Source: Terebella lapidaria (Eukaryota > Annelida > Polychaeta > Terebellida > Terebellidae). From it: a stretch of DNA of 64,000 bases. The stretch spans positions 6,076,001 to 6,140,000 of the forward strand of contig OX424560.1 in assembly GCA_949152475.1 (NCBI GenBank). Reading direction: 5' to 3'. This document shows, piece by piece, positions 21,727 to 35,204 of the stretch. Position 1 is the first letter of the stretch, and each line of letters opens with the position of its first letter. The translations under genes and the position numbers were made by a program. The notes beneath the pieces were generated by a model that worked only from the letters and a program-made list of their open reading frames with translations, had not been told where the DNA came from and did not search any database.

Positions 21727-24700
21727 TGATCAAAATGGGTTTGAGGAATATACTCGGAATGAATCTAAGCTGATTACAATGTCATTTAATCGCCATGTTT
21801 ACGTGGAAGAACTATAGTGCTAGATGGAGCAAGGCAGTTACATGTTTCGGTTGCTGAGTGGCCGAGAAGGGGATAAACATCTACTTGTTGGGGATCATGA
21901 CTGTAGTCCAGTCTGAGGTACTGCCCCTGCCCTATGTGATCGAAGCCCATCACCATAGGTGTTGTGACCTCTCCATGCACTGGATCTACCCACTAATCTA
22001 CAAACGTGTAGTAATGATATATTATGTTTGTGTCAATAGTCAACTTGTATATTTTCATTGGTAATAAAGGTACATGTATCCAAGACTATGATGCTTCTAT
22101 AATTTTTTTCCTCTGCAAAAAGGCAATTGCCTGTGAACATGCTAGTTTTTAGTACCCACAGAATCAAATCCTATCTACACATATAAATATGTGTCGATTC
22201 AACTTATTTACCTATTAAAATAGTATGTTTACAGAAGTGTTTCTAACCGTCAGATCACAAGAATTGGTGATTTTCAAAACAACTGGGGGTGCCATGTTCT
22301 GTAGTTGGTCCAATTTCCTCGTTGCCGCAAACATGACTCGTCGCCTTTCTGTCAGGGCATCCATGTGGGCCAGATGGCATATTCGAAATTTCACCGACAA
22401 ACTTTCACTTATTAACTGGCAGACACTCCTCCGTGGAGTTGAGGAACACGGGAAGCCCTGTGTCCACAGTCATTCATGACTATGCTCTCCATGAATCTAC
22501 AATTCATAGAGACAGGAACATAATTACAGGTTCATACATTTTTTTTAAATCCAGTAAAAATTTGATTTTCCAAATCAACTGCAGATTTGCTTGAAATGGG
22601 TTTCTAAATGCTTCTCTAAATTCATAATGAATCAATATTCAAATAAACCAATACAACTGCTAAATCAAATTTCCAGAAAATACCCAAGATTTTTTTTTTA
22701 AGAAAGATTCTGTAGTCTATTCATAAATTTGTGACATCAGTCTGAGCTCGGTTACTGACAAACTTATCAGTTCTGTATTTCGTGTTGTATTTTGTAGGAT
22801 TATTGCTACTGCTTTACTACGGAATATTGTTGTATGTGAACATCAATTATCATCAATCTTCATTCAGAAAATGCTGAGCCATTGTAGCTTCATTATATAA
22901 ATAATTCTTTTTGAGGCTTACCGCCTTCACCATGTGCCTTCAAATGACATAAGGCAAAATTAATTGGCCATAGATCATAAAAAAAACAATTATTGTTTAT
23001 TGACAGAATATAAATTGCATGTAGAAACTGAATTTATATAATATTCTACGAAAATGTTGCATACAATTCATTTATCCTGTGTTATAATAGCCCCTGGTCT
23101 CAGATTTGCTGTTTGGAATGGACATAAAATAACCCGTACTTCAACGTGGATTGAGAATGATCTCAGTTAAAACACAAACACGTCATTTTCGCTGCTTTAG
23201 TTGATTGTAAGATGTCAATATTGGATGTAAAAGCTCAATGAAGGCACATGGACACAACTTTTTGTCACAAACATCGGGAATACAACCCAGACAGTTTGTG
23301 AGAGTACCTTCAAGAGCGATCTCGACTCGCCAAAGGTCGAAGTGCAACTGACGGATGTGAAAAAAATGTTGCTTCAGTTCGCTCAACTTCCGCCAGAGGC
23401 GCCATTCGCAAGAATCCTCCTTGGTATTACTATGGCTGTTGCATCTGAGCGGACCGAGCCCCCTTTATACGGGCCGAATTATCCAGAATACGCAGAATAT
23501 GCTGACTTGCAGTCTATCAAGCATGAGAAAAAATTATCTCTCTTGAAAGGGGCGTGGTCAGATATGCACAAGTTGCCAGAACTATTGTATGTTGTTTCAT
23601 TCAGCTACTCAAAAGTCTTGCAGTGAAAATGTTAGCGATGAAGCCGCTGCCTCTGCACAAAAATTTTAGCAAGGCGCATTCTTTCCTCGTAGATGATTTC
23701 GTAGGTTCGCATACTGTACGTAGAACCTCAACAAACAGCTTCCTCGGTTTTACACCAGTGCTTCTCTGTCTACTAATACTAGTAGGCCAGCGACAAATGT
23801 TGTGAAATTATGATAGTGACATTCATTACACCGCGATGTGTTCATGCGTGGAATGATTTTGCAAAAAGAGCATTCACAAACATAACTGATTATAATACAA
23901 TTGCAACGTTATTGGTGGTGACTGAAGTGCGAGTGTGTTCGATCCTTGAATCTATTATACGATATAAACACAATTCATTTCACAAAAGCAGCCTACAACA
24001 GTTACTCAAGCAAGGAAAAGAAATACATGAAAGTATCACGACTGTAGCACAATGTAGTTCACTTCCATGTTCTATAGCAGTGAAAGATCTTGAATGATGG
24101 TGCTTAATTAACTCCCTGGACATCATTTCCCATCACGGAGTTGAAAGGCACATATACGAGTTCCTGTTACTTTATTGAAGTAGTCCCAGAGGTATCATTT
24201 CTGATGATATATCTTGATGTACCTCGTACTGCAGTTGATTCATACTCACAACAAGAACCCATTTATAGTGATAAAAGCTATCGCTAAATTGACTGTATGG
24301 AAATAATAATGATGATTGAATTGAATTGTGAGTCTAAATTGCAGTTCAATTTTTATGGTCACTAATATGCCACGTTCATAAACGTAGGATAAACGTACAA
24401 GCAGTATTTCACGGTTATTACAGAGATTACACTTTATTAAAGATGTTGTGCTTTTGGTGGACCCCTTTAATCTTGAGCACGTATTTCCTTTGCATGGATC
24501 TGTATGCACTTCCATGACACTAGTAAATATTATTCCAATATAATAAAGTTAGTAATGGTATGAAGGTAATTGACGTTTGCTAAAATATATTTTGGATGTT
24601 GAATAGTCAGTTCACCCTACAGTGTGAATGGCAGCTTATCATACTAAATACCAGGCAAACTGCGGAGGAATATCTTCACTGCCGCTTGGAATTTCAATTG

Positions 24701-25622
24701 ATTTTCAATGCTATTTGTGAGGAAACAATATTTCTCAACATGACACAACAATACAATGTATGTATGAGGGATATCACCAATAAAAATTTAATGTACGGAC
24801 CAAGGATTTATACGAAACATGCTTTATACATCTCAGTATCACACTGCCTTTCTAGTTTCATTTTAAAAGTTACGCATTTCGGGATCTATTGAATTCATCA
24901 ACCCATGCTAGCTGTAATAGATCGATAAATACATTCATTCAAGAATGGAGGCATATGGTAGTTGGGCATTCAGATTGGAATGTGAAATTCTAGTCAATAT
25001 GAAGTGTGTGACAATGTATTCATCTCCAAGAAGGTCAAAATTCGTATAAAATTACAAATTGGGAATCTGCAACATATATTTATAGCTGTGAAACTGAGAT
25101 CATTCTCTTTCCAACTCTTCCCTATGGTACCAATTCATTGTCCCCATGCATTTATTGTACCGCCCTCCTGATAAATTCCAATAAACACCTAACAGACGCC
25201 ATAAATCTGTTGTTTTTATGCTGAGCAATCACACTTTGTAACAATTACAACCACACAATCTTCCATAGGCAATCAATCCAATCTCAATTTCCAATGCCAT
25301 GCATAACTAGGAATGGATTAGTGGACTATACATATGTTGGCCCAAGTATCATATCCTGCGCTTTCCTCTATATTCAATAGGGATTAAAAAACGTGACAGA
25401 CGGATTGAATGGCATTCATTTAGTGGCCAAGTAATATGATACTTGGGCCCATATGTTTGTTTATGTTTTGTTTATTTGTTTTGTTTATTCCTGCTGATAA
25501 CTCACATTGAAAACTACTGTAACAGTCAATACTTTCTCATCCTGACCCATCATTCTTGTTTGCGCCTGTCAGAAAAACGTGGCCAGCTCTAATAGATACA
25601 CAGCGGAGTCCATTACACTGTG
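21727..25622 (+). repeat. Segmental duplication, copy B
   Basis: Matches copy A from TGATCAAAATGGG (9815/21,727) to TTACACTGTG (20,268/25,622). It lacks both retroelements. At the LTR site it reads CCCTATGTGATC without interruption. About 750 bases present in A (19,170-19,920) are missing near 25,268. It carries the 3' part of the last exon and the poly(A) signal of the gene at 8,350-9,905, so this part is a 3' pseudogene fragment. Confidence 0.9.
23231..23626 (+). other. Copy B partner of the open frame at 17,100-17,495
   Basis: Nearly identical to the copy A frame, ending in the same TGA after SYSKVLQ. Same reservations. Confidence 0.3.
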
Positions 25623-27000
25623 TTTGACATCATGATTCAGACACGGGTCGAGCTGGACGTAAGAGTCCAAGAACGGAAATTGCTTGGTTAATGGTAGACA
25701 GGGGAAGATACAATTTCATGTGGAATGAGTTCTGGGTTCGGATTATTTTACACCACAAAGATGTCACATCTTTTGTATGATTCGAAATGCGAAATTTTCC
25801 ACATTTCACAGCCAAGTACCATTTGAAAATTCGAGTAGTAATTATTGACAACTAGTTATAGGTTCTCAAACACATCATTGGTGGAATTGAAACTTACTGC
25901 AAACTTGCTAACTTTTTCATTCTCTCTGATCAAGATATGCCCTGAGGTGTGCTGTCTACAATGAACTATTTACATATCTTCAAGTAGATCCTACATTGTT
26001 TTTCATACATTTCTGTGATATATAATTTCTATCAGTAAGCACCGTTTAAATCTTGATCAAATTTATGATACAGCATATTCAAAACATTCTTGGACAAAAG
26101 TATGTTTAACGTGACCACAAATCAAAGTGGTATGATCGGATTTAGGTTTTCTGTGTGAATCTGATCATATAGCTGCCCGCAAACAAACTCATTTCCTGTT
26201 AGCTAATATATTGTGTATTCTACAGTACCTCTGGTTTCATGTCGAACTTAATTGATCCGTTGACTCTGATGTTGGACATGAACAGCAAATTGCTTAAATT
26301 GCTGGTCTTTGGGTGTTATGTAGAAGAAATTTTTGTTTTTCTTAGGAGACCACATTGATTGGCATCAACTTTGCATAATATAGACCATTCATCTATGATG
26401 CCTTATGAAGATTTATTACTGATATGTTTTCTCATAGCATTTATTGCATGTTCTGTAGGTGTTTCTAAATCAGTTATTGAGTCAATAGATGAACATACAT
26501 AAACGTATATACCTCATTTCGGTAAATATTATAAAACATAATGCAGGAAGTTATCGGCACAGTCCCACCCTCGGCTCTGTCAACACACACAAGTAAGCAA
26601 CCTCACCTCGTGGAAGACGTGTCATTGACACTAATAATCGTTGTATAATGACAATGATCAGCTTCATTTTCTTCGTAGCAATAGAAAAATTGCTAAGCAA
26701 TACTCAGTGTCCAACCTCCGACCTGAGGAGATATCAATCAGAAATCACCAACAATACTGAATTGTTTAGTTTACCACCGTTTCCACGAGGAAAGAGTCGC
26801 TAAACAATATATCTGCCAGCATCATATTTGAAGAATATTTTTTGGACAAATATGCGTCTATAACATTAGCAGGAAAACAGTCAGGTTGTTTGAGAGGACA
26901 ACTAACAATAAAACGCCTAACAATATTTTCATGATTATGAAATGCATTGTTATGGACAGATCCACTTCGCATCATTAACCATGTAATATCAACACATTCA
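25623..27000 (+). repeat. Left arm extension of the broken palindrome
   Basis: Continues from copy B and is matched in reverse by 28,320-31,400. Examples: the region around 26,560 (CCCACCCTCGGCTCTGTCAA) mirrors 29,800, and 26,770-26,970 mirrors 28,360-28,580. No intact gene; the minus-strand frame at 25,630-25,851 (RPARPVSES end) is also seen decayed in the mirror. Confidence 0.8.
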
Positions 27001-28319
27001 ATAACATTACGGCTTTAATCATCATTTCACGATCAACTAGAGTCATTGCCACAAATTATATCGCACTCTCGAAGTGGCATCTCTTTGGGGGAGGGATTCT
27101 GATTCAGAAAATTCATCCCAGTTCCTCAGTGTGTTCGTCCATAAAAATCATTTGATTTGTCCTTACACCATGCGATTATAATTATGAAATACCGGTTACT
27201 TCATTGTTGCAGCGCCACAATATTGAAGGAACACTTTTGTGTATTTATGGTGACATCATTGCAAAACATGAATAACAAAGACATTTAAACAAAATATATG
27301 GCACAGTAAATGAAGCTAGGACACACTTGGCGCTACCTAAACATATAACTGGAGACGTGATTTTTGTATCCTCAGTCGTTACGTCGCGTATATAGTGCAC
27401 CTCACGTGGCGGCCTTACGAACCTGCGTGATTTATCACTCTCTGGTCAAAGCTTTAAACACACAGCTCGTATATTGGGTATTATATTCTAGCACATCCAT
27501 TATTTTTATCACCAAAGACTGTATAGTATTTCCGTCACAGATGCCTATTTCGGATGATTTATCACAAATGTAGAAAACGTTGCTCTCCGCATATGGAAAG
27601 TTGATACTGAATGAGATCCCCGGAGAAAATTGTATGGTTGTAACTCTTACAAAGTGTGATTGCTTGGCATGAAAACCACGGTTTTTATGTCATCTCTCCT
27701 GTATTTATTGCGAGTTATTTGAAATGCATTAAAGTACGATAAATGTCAGAGGGGAAAGCACTGTTAAATAGACGCTGAAACACATATTTTGAAAAAAGTA
27801 ATCCCTATCTTACAGAGCTATTGTATGCTGCATTTCTCGTAATGCACAACTTATTTATACAAATATAATATTATATGTATATCATTTTTACATGTATATT
27901 ATTTATTCTTGTGAGTTATGGAGTTACAGGGATCACATCAGGCACCCTTTACTCGGACTCGGTGCCATGAAATGGTGCACAGTTTCAATTTAGCCAATCT
28001 CAATAGTCACGGGAGAAGCTCTATGTTATCAATTTAACAATTTGTAGCTGCTAGGGGCATGTGAGAAGGTATAATTCCCAAAACTTTCATGAGAACCTAC
28101 GCCCAAAACCCCAAAACTGGATGGACTTCACTCGTTTGCTGACGGAAATCTGTGCCCCACCCCCTGTGAGTCAAATCCGGGATCCGCCCCTGTTTGTCAC
28201 CTGCTCGTGTGATTATCAGAACCCCTCCCCCCCCCCCCCCCCAAAGAAAAAAAGAGATACCATTCCACCAGTGTAATATCATTTCTGGCAATGACAATAG
28301 TTGCATGTGAAATGATGAT
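27001..28319. other. Palindrome spacer with a fragment of the A/B/C family
   Basis: No gene recognised. 27,380-27,750 is a diverged direct copy of 32,440-32,740 (CAGATGCCTATTTCGGA). 28,060-28,270 looks like part of a dispersed repeat ending in GGGATCCGCCCCTG and a run of C at about 28,230. Confidence 0.5.
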
Positions 28320-28590
28320 TGAAAATGTATTGCATGTGCTGAAATTGGTTAATAATGGTATAATGCGAAGTAGATTTGTCCATAAAAGGGCATTTCATTT
28401 GCATTTCATAATCATTAAATTATTGTTAGGCGTTTTCTTGTTAGTTGTCCTCTCAATCAGCCTAACTATTATCGTGCTATTGTAATAGACGCATATTTGT
28501 CAAAGAATATTCTTCAAATATGATGCTGGCAGATATATTGTTTAGAGACTCTCATCATGGAAACGGTAAACTAAACAATTCAGTATTGTT

Positions 28591-29630
28591 GAAAAGTATG
28601 TATCACGAAGGTATGATGTCAGCTTATTTGAAGCCACTCGTTGAGCTGAATCGAACAGTATTGACAGAAGTTGATATCATGACTTGTCAAAAAGTTATAA
28701 CTATTTTAATATTAAAATTCTGGCAAATTTCCAGATGGTCTTGAAAAATCTATCAGCTAATTAGCATGCAAATAAGATGTGTCACGTCTTGATTTTTAAC
28801 ATGTCACAGTGAAGCATTCAAACCGATATTGGGTCACCAAAACTCATCAGCTATATTGATCAGTAGAAATAATCAGTGAGTGCATGTCAATTTTGGTTGC
28901 CATGGCAACCGATGGGCTGATTTTGCTCTTGACAACCATGTTGCTAAGGCTGGTATTCAAGTAAAAACATGATTTAAAAGTATCAAACCAATTTATATAA
29001 CAGGATAGTGACAATATTTCATGGAATTGATCAAAATGTCCAAAAACATTCCTTCACAGCCGATACAGGCCTGAGAAATCACTTATGTATCGAGTTCACT
29101 AACACTGAAAGTTAATGGAGGCCTTTACTGCTGGTTTCCAATGCCTGTATCAATTGCCAACGATTGTGTTAGACATTTTGCTTGATATATTCCTCAATAT
29201 ATTGTTATTAGTCTATTGTCTGCAATGGTTCCATTGATATATATCTTGTTTTTAATTAAATATTGCCCTTAGCTACCATGGTTGCTGAGGGACCCACACC
29301 ATTGGATGCCATGGCAACGACGAATTCCATGAAATCACTAATTTTTCCAACTGAAAACCATGAAAAATGGATTTGAGTGACTAAATATGGATATAAACGG
29401 TCTCATTCAATAATAATCCATTTCAAAATGGCAATGACGTCACATCTAATTTGCATATTAATTAGCTGTCAGATTCTGTTGTCAGATTATGTAAATATGT
29501 TTAAGGTGCATAACTTTTGAAGGAATCATAATATCAGTATGCTTTGAAGACCATTTTGTTCAGTTGAAATAGTGCTTTCACATGCATGACAGAAACCAAT
29601 ACCCACTTTTCGTGCTATATACCCCTTTAA
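28591..29630. mobile_element. About 1-kb non-coding insert with X-box palindromes
   Basis: The mirror arm near 26,745 reads straight through (GAAATCACCAACAATACTG), so these 1,040 bases were inserted here or lost there. The ends are imperfect inverted repeats (TTGAAAAGTATGTATCACGA against TTAAAGGGGTATATAGCACG in reverse). A second inverted pair lies inside: CAGCTAATTAGCATGCAAAT near 28,754 and ATTTGCATATTAATTAGCTG near 29,440. The middle has GTTGCCATGGCAAC (28,896-28,909) and three related palindromes. No open frame. Confidence 0.6.
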
Positions 29631-29902
29631 TGATTTCTGATTCATATTTCCTCGGGTCGGAGGTTGAACACTGAATCTTGCTTAACATGTTTCTATTGTT
29701 ACGAAGATAATTAAGCTTATCATTGTCATTATACAACGATTATTAGTGTGGATGAAACGTCTTCCACAGAGTGAGGTTGTTTATTTGTGTGTGTTGACAG
29801 AGCCGTGGGTGGGACTGCGCCGATAATTACCTGCATTATGTATTTATCATATTGTAATATTTGTATATATATAATATTTGTATTTATATATAGAATAGAA
29901 AA

Positions 29903-30202
29903 GAATCTTCTTTCGTATACTTATATACGAAATGAGGTGTATAAGTATATGTATGTCTATTTATTGATTTATGAACTGGTTAAGAAACCAGAGCATGCAG
30001 TACATGCTGTAAGAAAACATATCAGTAATAAATCTTCATAAGGCATCGTACTATAGAATCTTCTTTCGTATACTTATATACGAAATGAGGTGTATAAGTA
30101 TATGTATGTCTATTTATTGATTTATGAACTGGTTAAGAAACCAGAGCATGCAGTACATGCTGTAAGAAAACATATCAGTAATAAATCTTCATAAGGCATC
30201 GT
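29903..30202. repeat. Identical tandem duplication, period 153
   Basis: 29,903-30,049 and 30,056-30,202 appear identical over about 147 bases. The unit includes the small palindromes TCGTATACTTATATACGA, GGTTAAGAAACC and GCATGCAGTACATGC. The mirror arm (26,400-26,530) has one copy only. Confidence 0.9.
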
Positions 30203-30826
30203 TGATGAATGGTTTATATCATGCAAAGTTGATGCCAATCACTGTGGTCTGCTAAGGAAAACAATTTCTTCTACAAAACACCCAAAGACAAGCAATTTAT
30301 TGTTCATGTCCAACACCAGACATCAACGGATCAATTAAGTTTGACATCAAACCAGAGATGCTATAGAATACATATTTAATATGTAGGCAAACAGGAAATG
30401 AGGTTTTTTTGCAAACAGCTATGGATCAAGTTCACACAGAAAACCAAAAACCGTTCATACCACTTCGATTTGTGATCATGTTAGACATGCTTTTGTCCAA
30501 GAATATTTTGAACATATGCTGTATCATAAATTTGATCACTATTTGAACGGTGAAATTTGCTGAATTTATAGACACAATGTCCATACCACATACTATGAAG
30601 TGTGACACTGTGTCAGTTTCATCTGAAATACTGATATTGGGGAAAAAATGGTCAGAAGGATACAGGAGCATTGTGTTGCGCCACATTTATGTCAAGTGGT
30701 ATAAATTGCCCACCTTTAAGCAGTCGTACAATCATTGCCAAACAACTTATTCAGAACAATATAGAAAACCATTTTCAGACCGTGGAATAGGTTAATAACA
30801 GGTACGAAATCACAAACCAAAATCGC

Positions 30827-30880
30827 TCAGTTCATAATATCATCATCTACTGGTTTACTGTCCATCTGGATTGACCCCGG
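30827..30880 (-). other. Candidate terminal tail exon
   Basis: After CACTGAG the minus strand reads PGSIQMDSKPVDDDIMN and a TGA. Sequence around it resembles the reverse strand of the 364-bp satellite (CCACTGAGCCGG). The acceptor lacks a good pyrimidine tract. Confidence 0.25.
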
Positions 30881-31689
30881 CTCAGTGGTAGAAATTATGT
30901 ATCAAAGAACTGTATGTAAACAATCAGGATCTATGTAAATAGAGAATATGTTAATAGTTCGTTGTAGACAGCACACGTCGAGGCAAATCTCAGGGGGGTT
31001 CATTAGACCTTAGATAGTGTTGAGTCCACGGTTATGTCTACCGTAAAATATGCAAATAGGCTATTACATGAAAAATTCTTGAAGACGGAGCTTGGTGGTA
31101 AATTTGACGAAGTATCGTCAGATGGAATGAACAAGTGAGCAGGTTTGCAGCAAGCCACAACTCCACTGATCCTATGTTTGACAACCTATAACTAGTTGTC
31201 AATGCAATGGTACTTGACTGTGAAATGTTGAAAATTTCGCATTTCGAATCATCCAAAAGATGTGACATCTTTGTGGTGTAAAATAATCCGAACCCAGAAC
31301 TCATTCCACATGAAATTGTATCTTACCCTGTCTATCATAAACCAGGCAACTTCCGTTCTTGGACGCTTACGTCCAGCTCGACCAGTGTCTGGATCATGAT
31401 GTCAAATACAGAGTAATTGACTCCGCTGTGTGTCTGATAGAGCTGGATACGTTGTTCTGACAGATGTAAACAGGAATGATGGGTCAGGAGGAGAACATAT
31501 TGACTGTTACAGTAGTTTTCAATTTGAGTTATCAGCAGGAATAAACAAACATATGGGCTCAAGTATCATACACCGCGCTTTGATACTACTTGGCCAAAAA
31601 ATGAATGTCATTTAATCCGTCTGTAAACGTTATTGAGTGTAGAGGGAAGGCAGGTGTGATACTTGGACCAACATATGTATAGTCCACTA

Positions 31690-32380
31690 ATCCACTCCTA
31701 GTTATGCATGGCATTGGAAATTGAGTTTGGAAAACGAACCTGATTGCCTGGTTTGCTTTGTACTTGGTAGCTACCCATGGATGAAGGATGAAAGGTGAAC
31801 CATGTTGTAGAGTATTGTGTCGAGCATATGATTATGACACATCGCATGGCGGTAATATGTAGTATGATGTTTCTTCAACATGCATTACATAGTAGAAATG
31901 CTGCATATTGACGATTAGTTAACCTGGGTATGATAACTTCCACGCAATTTCACTAGCTATTATTCGTGGTGAAATAATCCTGTACATCAGTTCAACGACT
32001 GGTTTCGTTCATGAAAAACAATTCACTTAGTAAACCAGTTTATGTATCAGTATCTCGCTATAAAATGGAATGTACTGAAACAAACGCACCATAGACTGGC
32101 GATATATGAATGTGCATTTTGTTTGTCTCATTCCACAAGTAGTATTAGTATAAGGCACCTATCCTGTGGGAGAACAGAGAAGAAATTCCGAGCCAGAAAC
32201 ATCCCGAGCCAGAAATATCCCGAGAAATCCCAGAAACATCAATTTATGTTTCTGCATGAACGGAATTTACGGTATCACATTATAGTCATTCAGCGTGTAT
32301 ATTTATGGTTGTGTCAATCATTCCAAGACATGGGTGGCAAAAGCTGTAGCACATTTGACTCAACATACCCGTGGAAGTGA
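31690..32380 (+). pseudogene. Decayed immunoglobulin-like exon(s), copy C
   Basis: Counterpart of the minus-strand segment at 19,439-19,960. Best readable piece: LAIYECAFCLSHSTSSISIR, with the Y-x-C pattern of an Ig F strand. Broken elsewhere. Confidence 0.35.
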
Positions 32381-33444
32381 TCTGTGTGTCTAGAGTCGCC
32401 CAGATAGTCCCTCTCAGTCTACCTCGATCACATATAGTCCACCTCTCGTGGCAACCGTACGAACCGGCATGATTTATCATTCTCTGGTCAAAGCCTCATA
32501 TAGACAGCTCGTATCTGGAAGTATTTTATTCTACCTGCATTATTTTCACTATCACTACATCCATTATTTTCACCCCCACACTCAGTATAGTATTTCCGTC
32601 AGAGATGCCTATTTCGGACGATTTATGCCAAGAGTAGGAAACGTTGCTCCCGACATATGGAGAATTGAACGAAATCCTCATGGAAAATTGAGTGGTTGTA
32701 ACTCTTACAAATTATGATTGCTCAGCATGGAAACATGTCGTTTGTGAGTTGTTTATTGGAATTTATCAGAAGGACAGTACAATAAAAGCATGGGGACAGT
32801 GAGTTGATATCATAGGGAAGAGTTGGAATGTTACTGGTGAATTCACTTTTCACAGCTATAATTATATGTTGCAGAACATTCCGAATTTGGAATTTATACA
32901 ATTTTTGACCTTTGTGGAGATGAATACATTGTCACATACATATTGACCAGAGTTTCACATTCCAATCTGAATGCCTGGAACTACATCCCAACTACCAGAT
33001 GGCTTTTGTCACGACAGCTTCCATGAAGACCAACATTCGTATATAGAATCAATGCCTCCATTCTTGATTGAATGTATTTATCGATCTATTACCACTAGCA
33101 TGGGTTGATGAATTCAATAGAACCCGAAATGCATAACGCTTGAAACAAAACGAGGCAGGCAGTGAGATATTGAGATATATAAAGCATGTTTCATACAAAC
33201 CCTTGGTCCGTACATTAAATTTTATCGGTGATATCACTCATAATACCGACATCGTATTGTTGTCATATTGAGAAATACTGTTTCCTCACAAAAATCAATT
33301 GAAATTCCCAGAAGCAGTGAAGATATTCCTCCGCAGTTTGCCTGGTGTTTACTATAATAAGCTGCTATTCACATTGTAGGGTGATCTGGCCATTAGACAT
33401 CTAAAATATATTTAAGCAAACGTCAATTACCTTAATAACTATTA

Positions 33445-33860
33445 AAGTTGGAATCAATTTTAAAATCAGCCAAATTTAGCGATATTGATTGTCACGCAAA
33501 TTTGAAACTACATCTCGAGAGAGTCAGGAATATATAGGAAATAGGCACAGTTCGACAACAGATACTCAGAAAATTGCCGTTAATCGTGCATGAAAACAGT
33601 GGATGGAGAATGATCGGCCTGCCTACATTGCCGGTTGCCACAGTATCTACACAAATACCAATGACGTCACGAGACTGTGTGTAGAAATCGTTCGCAAGGC
33701 GGGCCGCTTTGAGGAAAAAAATGATTTGAATCTTGATTTGACAACTCAATTTAGGCACGCAATACACATTTTCAGACCCAAATTTGTACGATATCTCATT
33801 CTATAGACAAAATAAAGCTACCGCAGAATGAATAAATTTTGTCAATTCTAAAAGTGATTA
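33445..33860. other. Block present only in copy C
   Basis: Not found at the equivalent place in A (18,435) or B (24,545). The plus-strand frame 33,603-33,806 (HSIYTNTNDVTRLCVEIVRK) and the minus-strand frame 33,492-33,767 overlap; neither is recognised. Weak similarity to 59,480-59,640 in the opposite sense. Confidence 0.35.
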
Positions 33861-34987
33861 TAGCTTTAATAACTTTATAATATTGGAATAATATTTACTA
33901 GTGTCATGGAAGTGCATACGGGTCCATGCAATGGGAATACGTGCTCAAGATTGAACGGGCCGATCAAAGGCACAATGCGTGTATATCTTTAATAGTGTAT
34001 TCTCATTAATAACCGTGATATACTGCTTGTATTTTTCTAAACGTGGTATATTAGTAACCATAAACATTGAACTGCAATTTAGACTCACAATTCAATTCAA
34101 TCATCATTATTATTTTCATACAATCAATTTAACGATAGCTTTTTTTTTTTTTTTTTTTAGCTATAAGTGGATTCTTGTTGTAGGTATGAATCCACAGTAG
34201 CGCGAGGTACATCAAGATAAATCATCAGAAATGATACCTCTGGGACTACTTCATTATAGTCACAGGACCTCAACTCTATGATGAGAAATAATGTCAAGGG
34301 AGCACCACATCTAGGACAGAAGAGTGATGCTGCCCAAAGTTAATTAAGCACCATCATTCAAGATATTTCACTAATATACGACATGGAAGTGAAGTACATT
34401 GTGCTACAGTCGTGTGATACTGACATGTAGTTCTTTTCCTCTTGTTCCGTGTGAGTTGGTGCATGAGTTTCTGTAGTAGGCTGCAAAATTTATCGTGTTA
34501 ATATGGTAGAATAGATTCGAGGAATGAACACATTCATCTTGCCAACTCATCATGAGAATTGTAAAAACTACTTACACTTCAGTCACTATTAATCACGTTG
34601 CAATTGTATTGGTATCAGTTATGTTTGCGAATCACCCCCCCCCCCCCCCCATGCTCTTTCTATTGTTTTCGTGGTCGGTGTTCAAGAACAGCAGTGATAC
34701 CAGTGAACACATCGCGATGTAATGATTGGCCCTATCATAATTTCACAACATTTGTCGCTGCACTACTAGTATTAGTAGACAGAGAAACACTGGTGTAATA
34801 ATGAAAAGCTGTTATTTGAGGTTCTACGTACAGTATACACACTTATGAAATTATCTACGAGGGAAGAATGCGCCTCTTGTCAACTTTTTTTGTGTAGAGT
34901 CAGCAGTTTGATCGCTGACAAATTCACTGCATGATTTTTGAGTAGCTGAAAGAAACAACCTACAACAGTTCTGGTAACTTGCAACAC

Positions 34988-35204
34988 TGTAAGTAAGTTT
35001 TTTTGGCCGATCAAAATAGTATTATGAAAGATATGACAAGTTATGCACTTATGTCAGTTTCCACATGATTCATTGCGATCCAAGCATCGTCCAAGCATTG
35101 TCGATTATCCGATGATCCTGATGATGGCCATGTGTCTTATAGCTGTCAGATATAATGGCTGCCATCGGGAGAAGCGTTATTGATATTATGTGAATTGGAC
35201 GCCA
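34988..35204. repeat. Fragment of a dispersed repeat
   Basis: CTGTCAGATATAATGGCTGCC and GGGAGAAGC...TTGATATTATGTGAATTGGACGC recur, diverged, at about 45,040 and 46,600. No gene. Confidence 0.4.

Larger units (their letters stand above)
28320..31400 (-). repeat. Right arm of the broken palindrome
   Basis: Reverse counterpart of about 25,623-27,000, expanded by the insert at 28,591-29,630 and by a tandem duplication at 29,903-30,202. It joins copy C at about 31,400, so B with its extension faces this arm and C. Confidence 0.8.
31401..34987 (-). repeat. Segmental duplication, copy C (inverted, diverged)
   Basis: Runs in reverse against copy A from about 20,268 back to about 17,440 and keeps the part that B lost. 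Clearly more diverged than A is from B. An extra block at about 33,445-33,860 is absent from A and B. Poly-T at 34,140 and poly-C at 34,637 are local runs. Confidence 0.85.
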
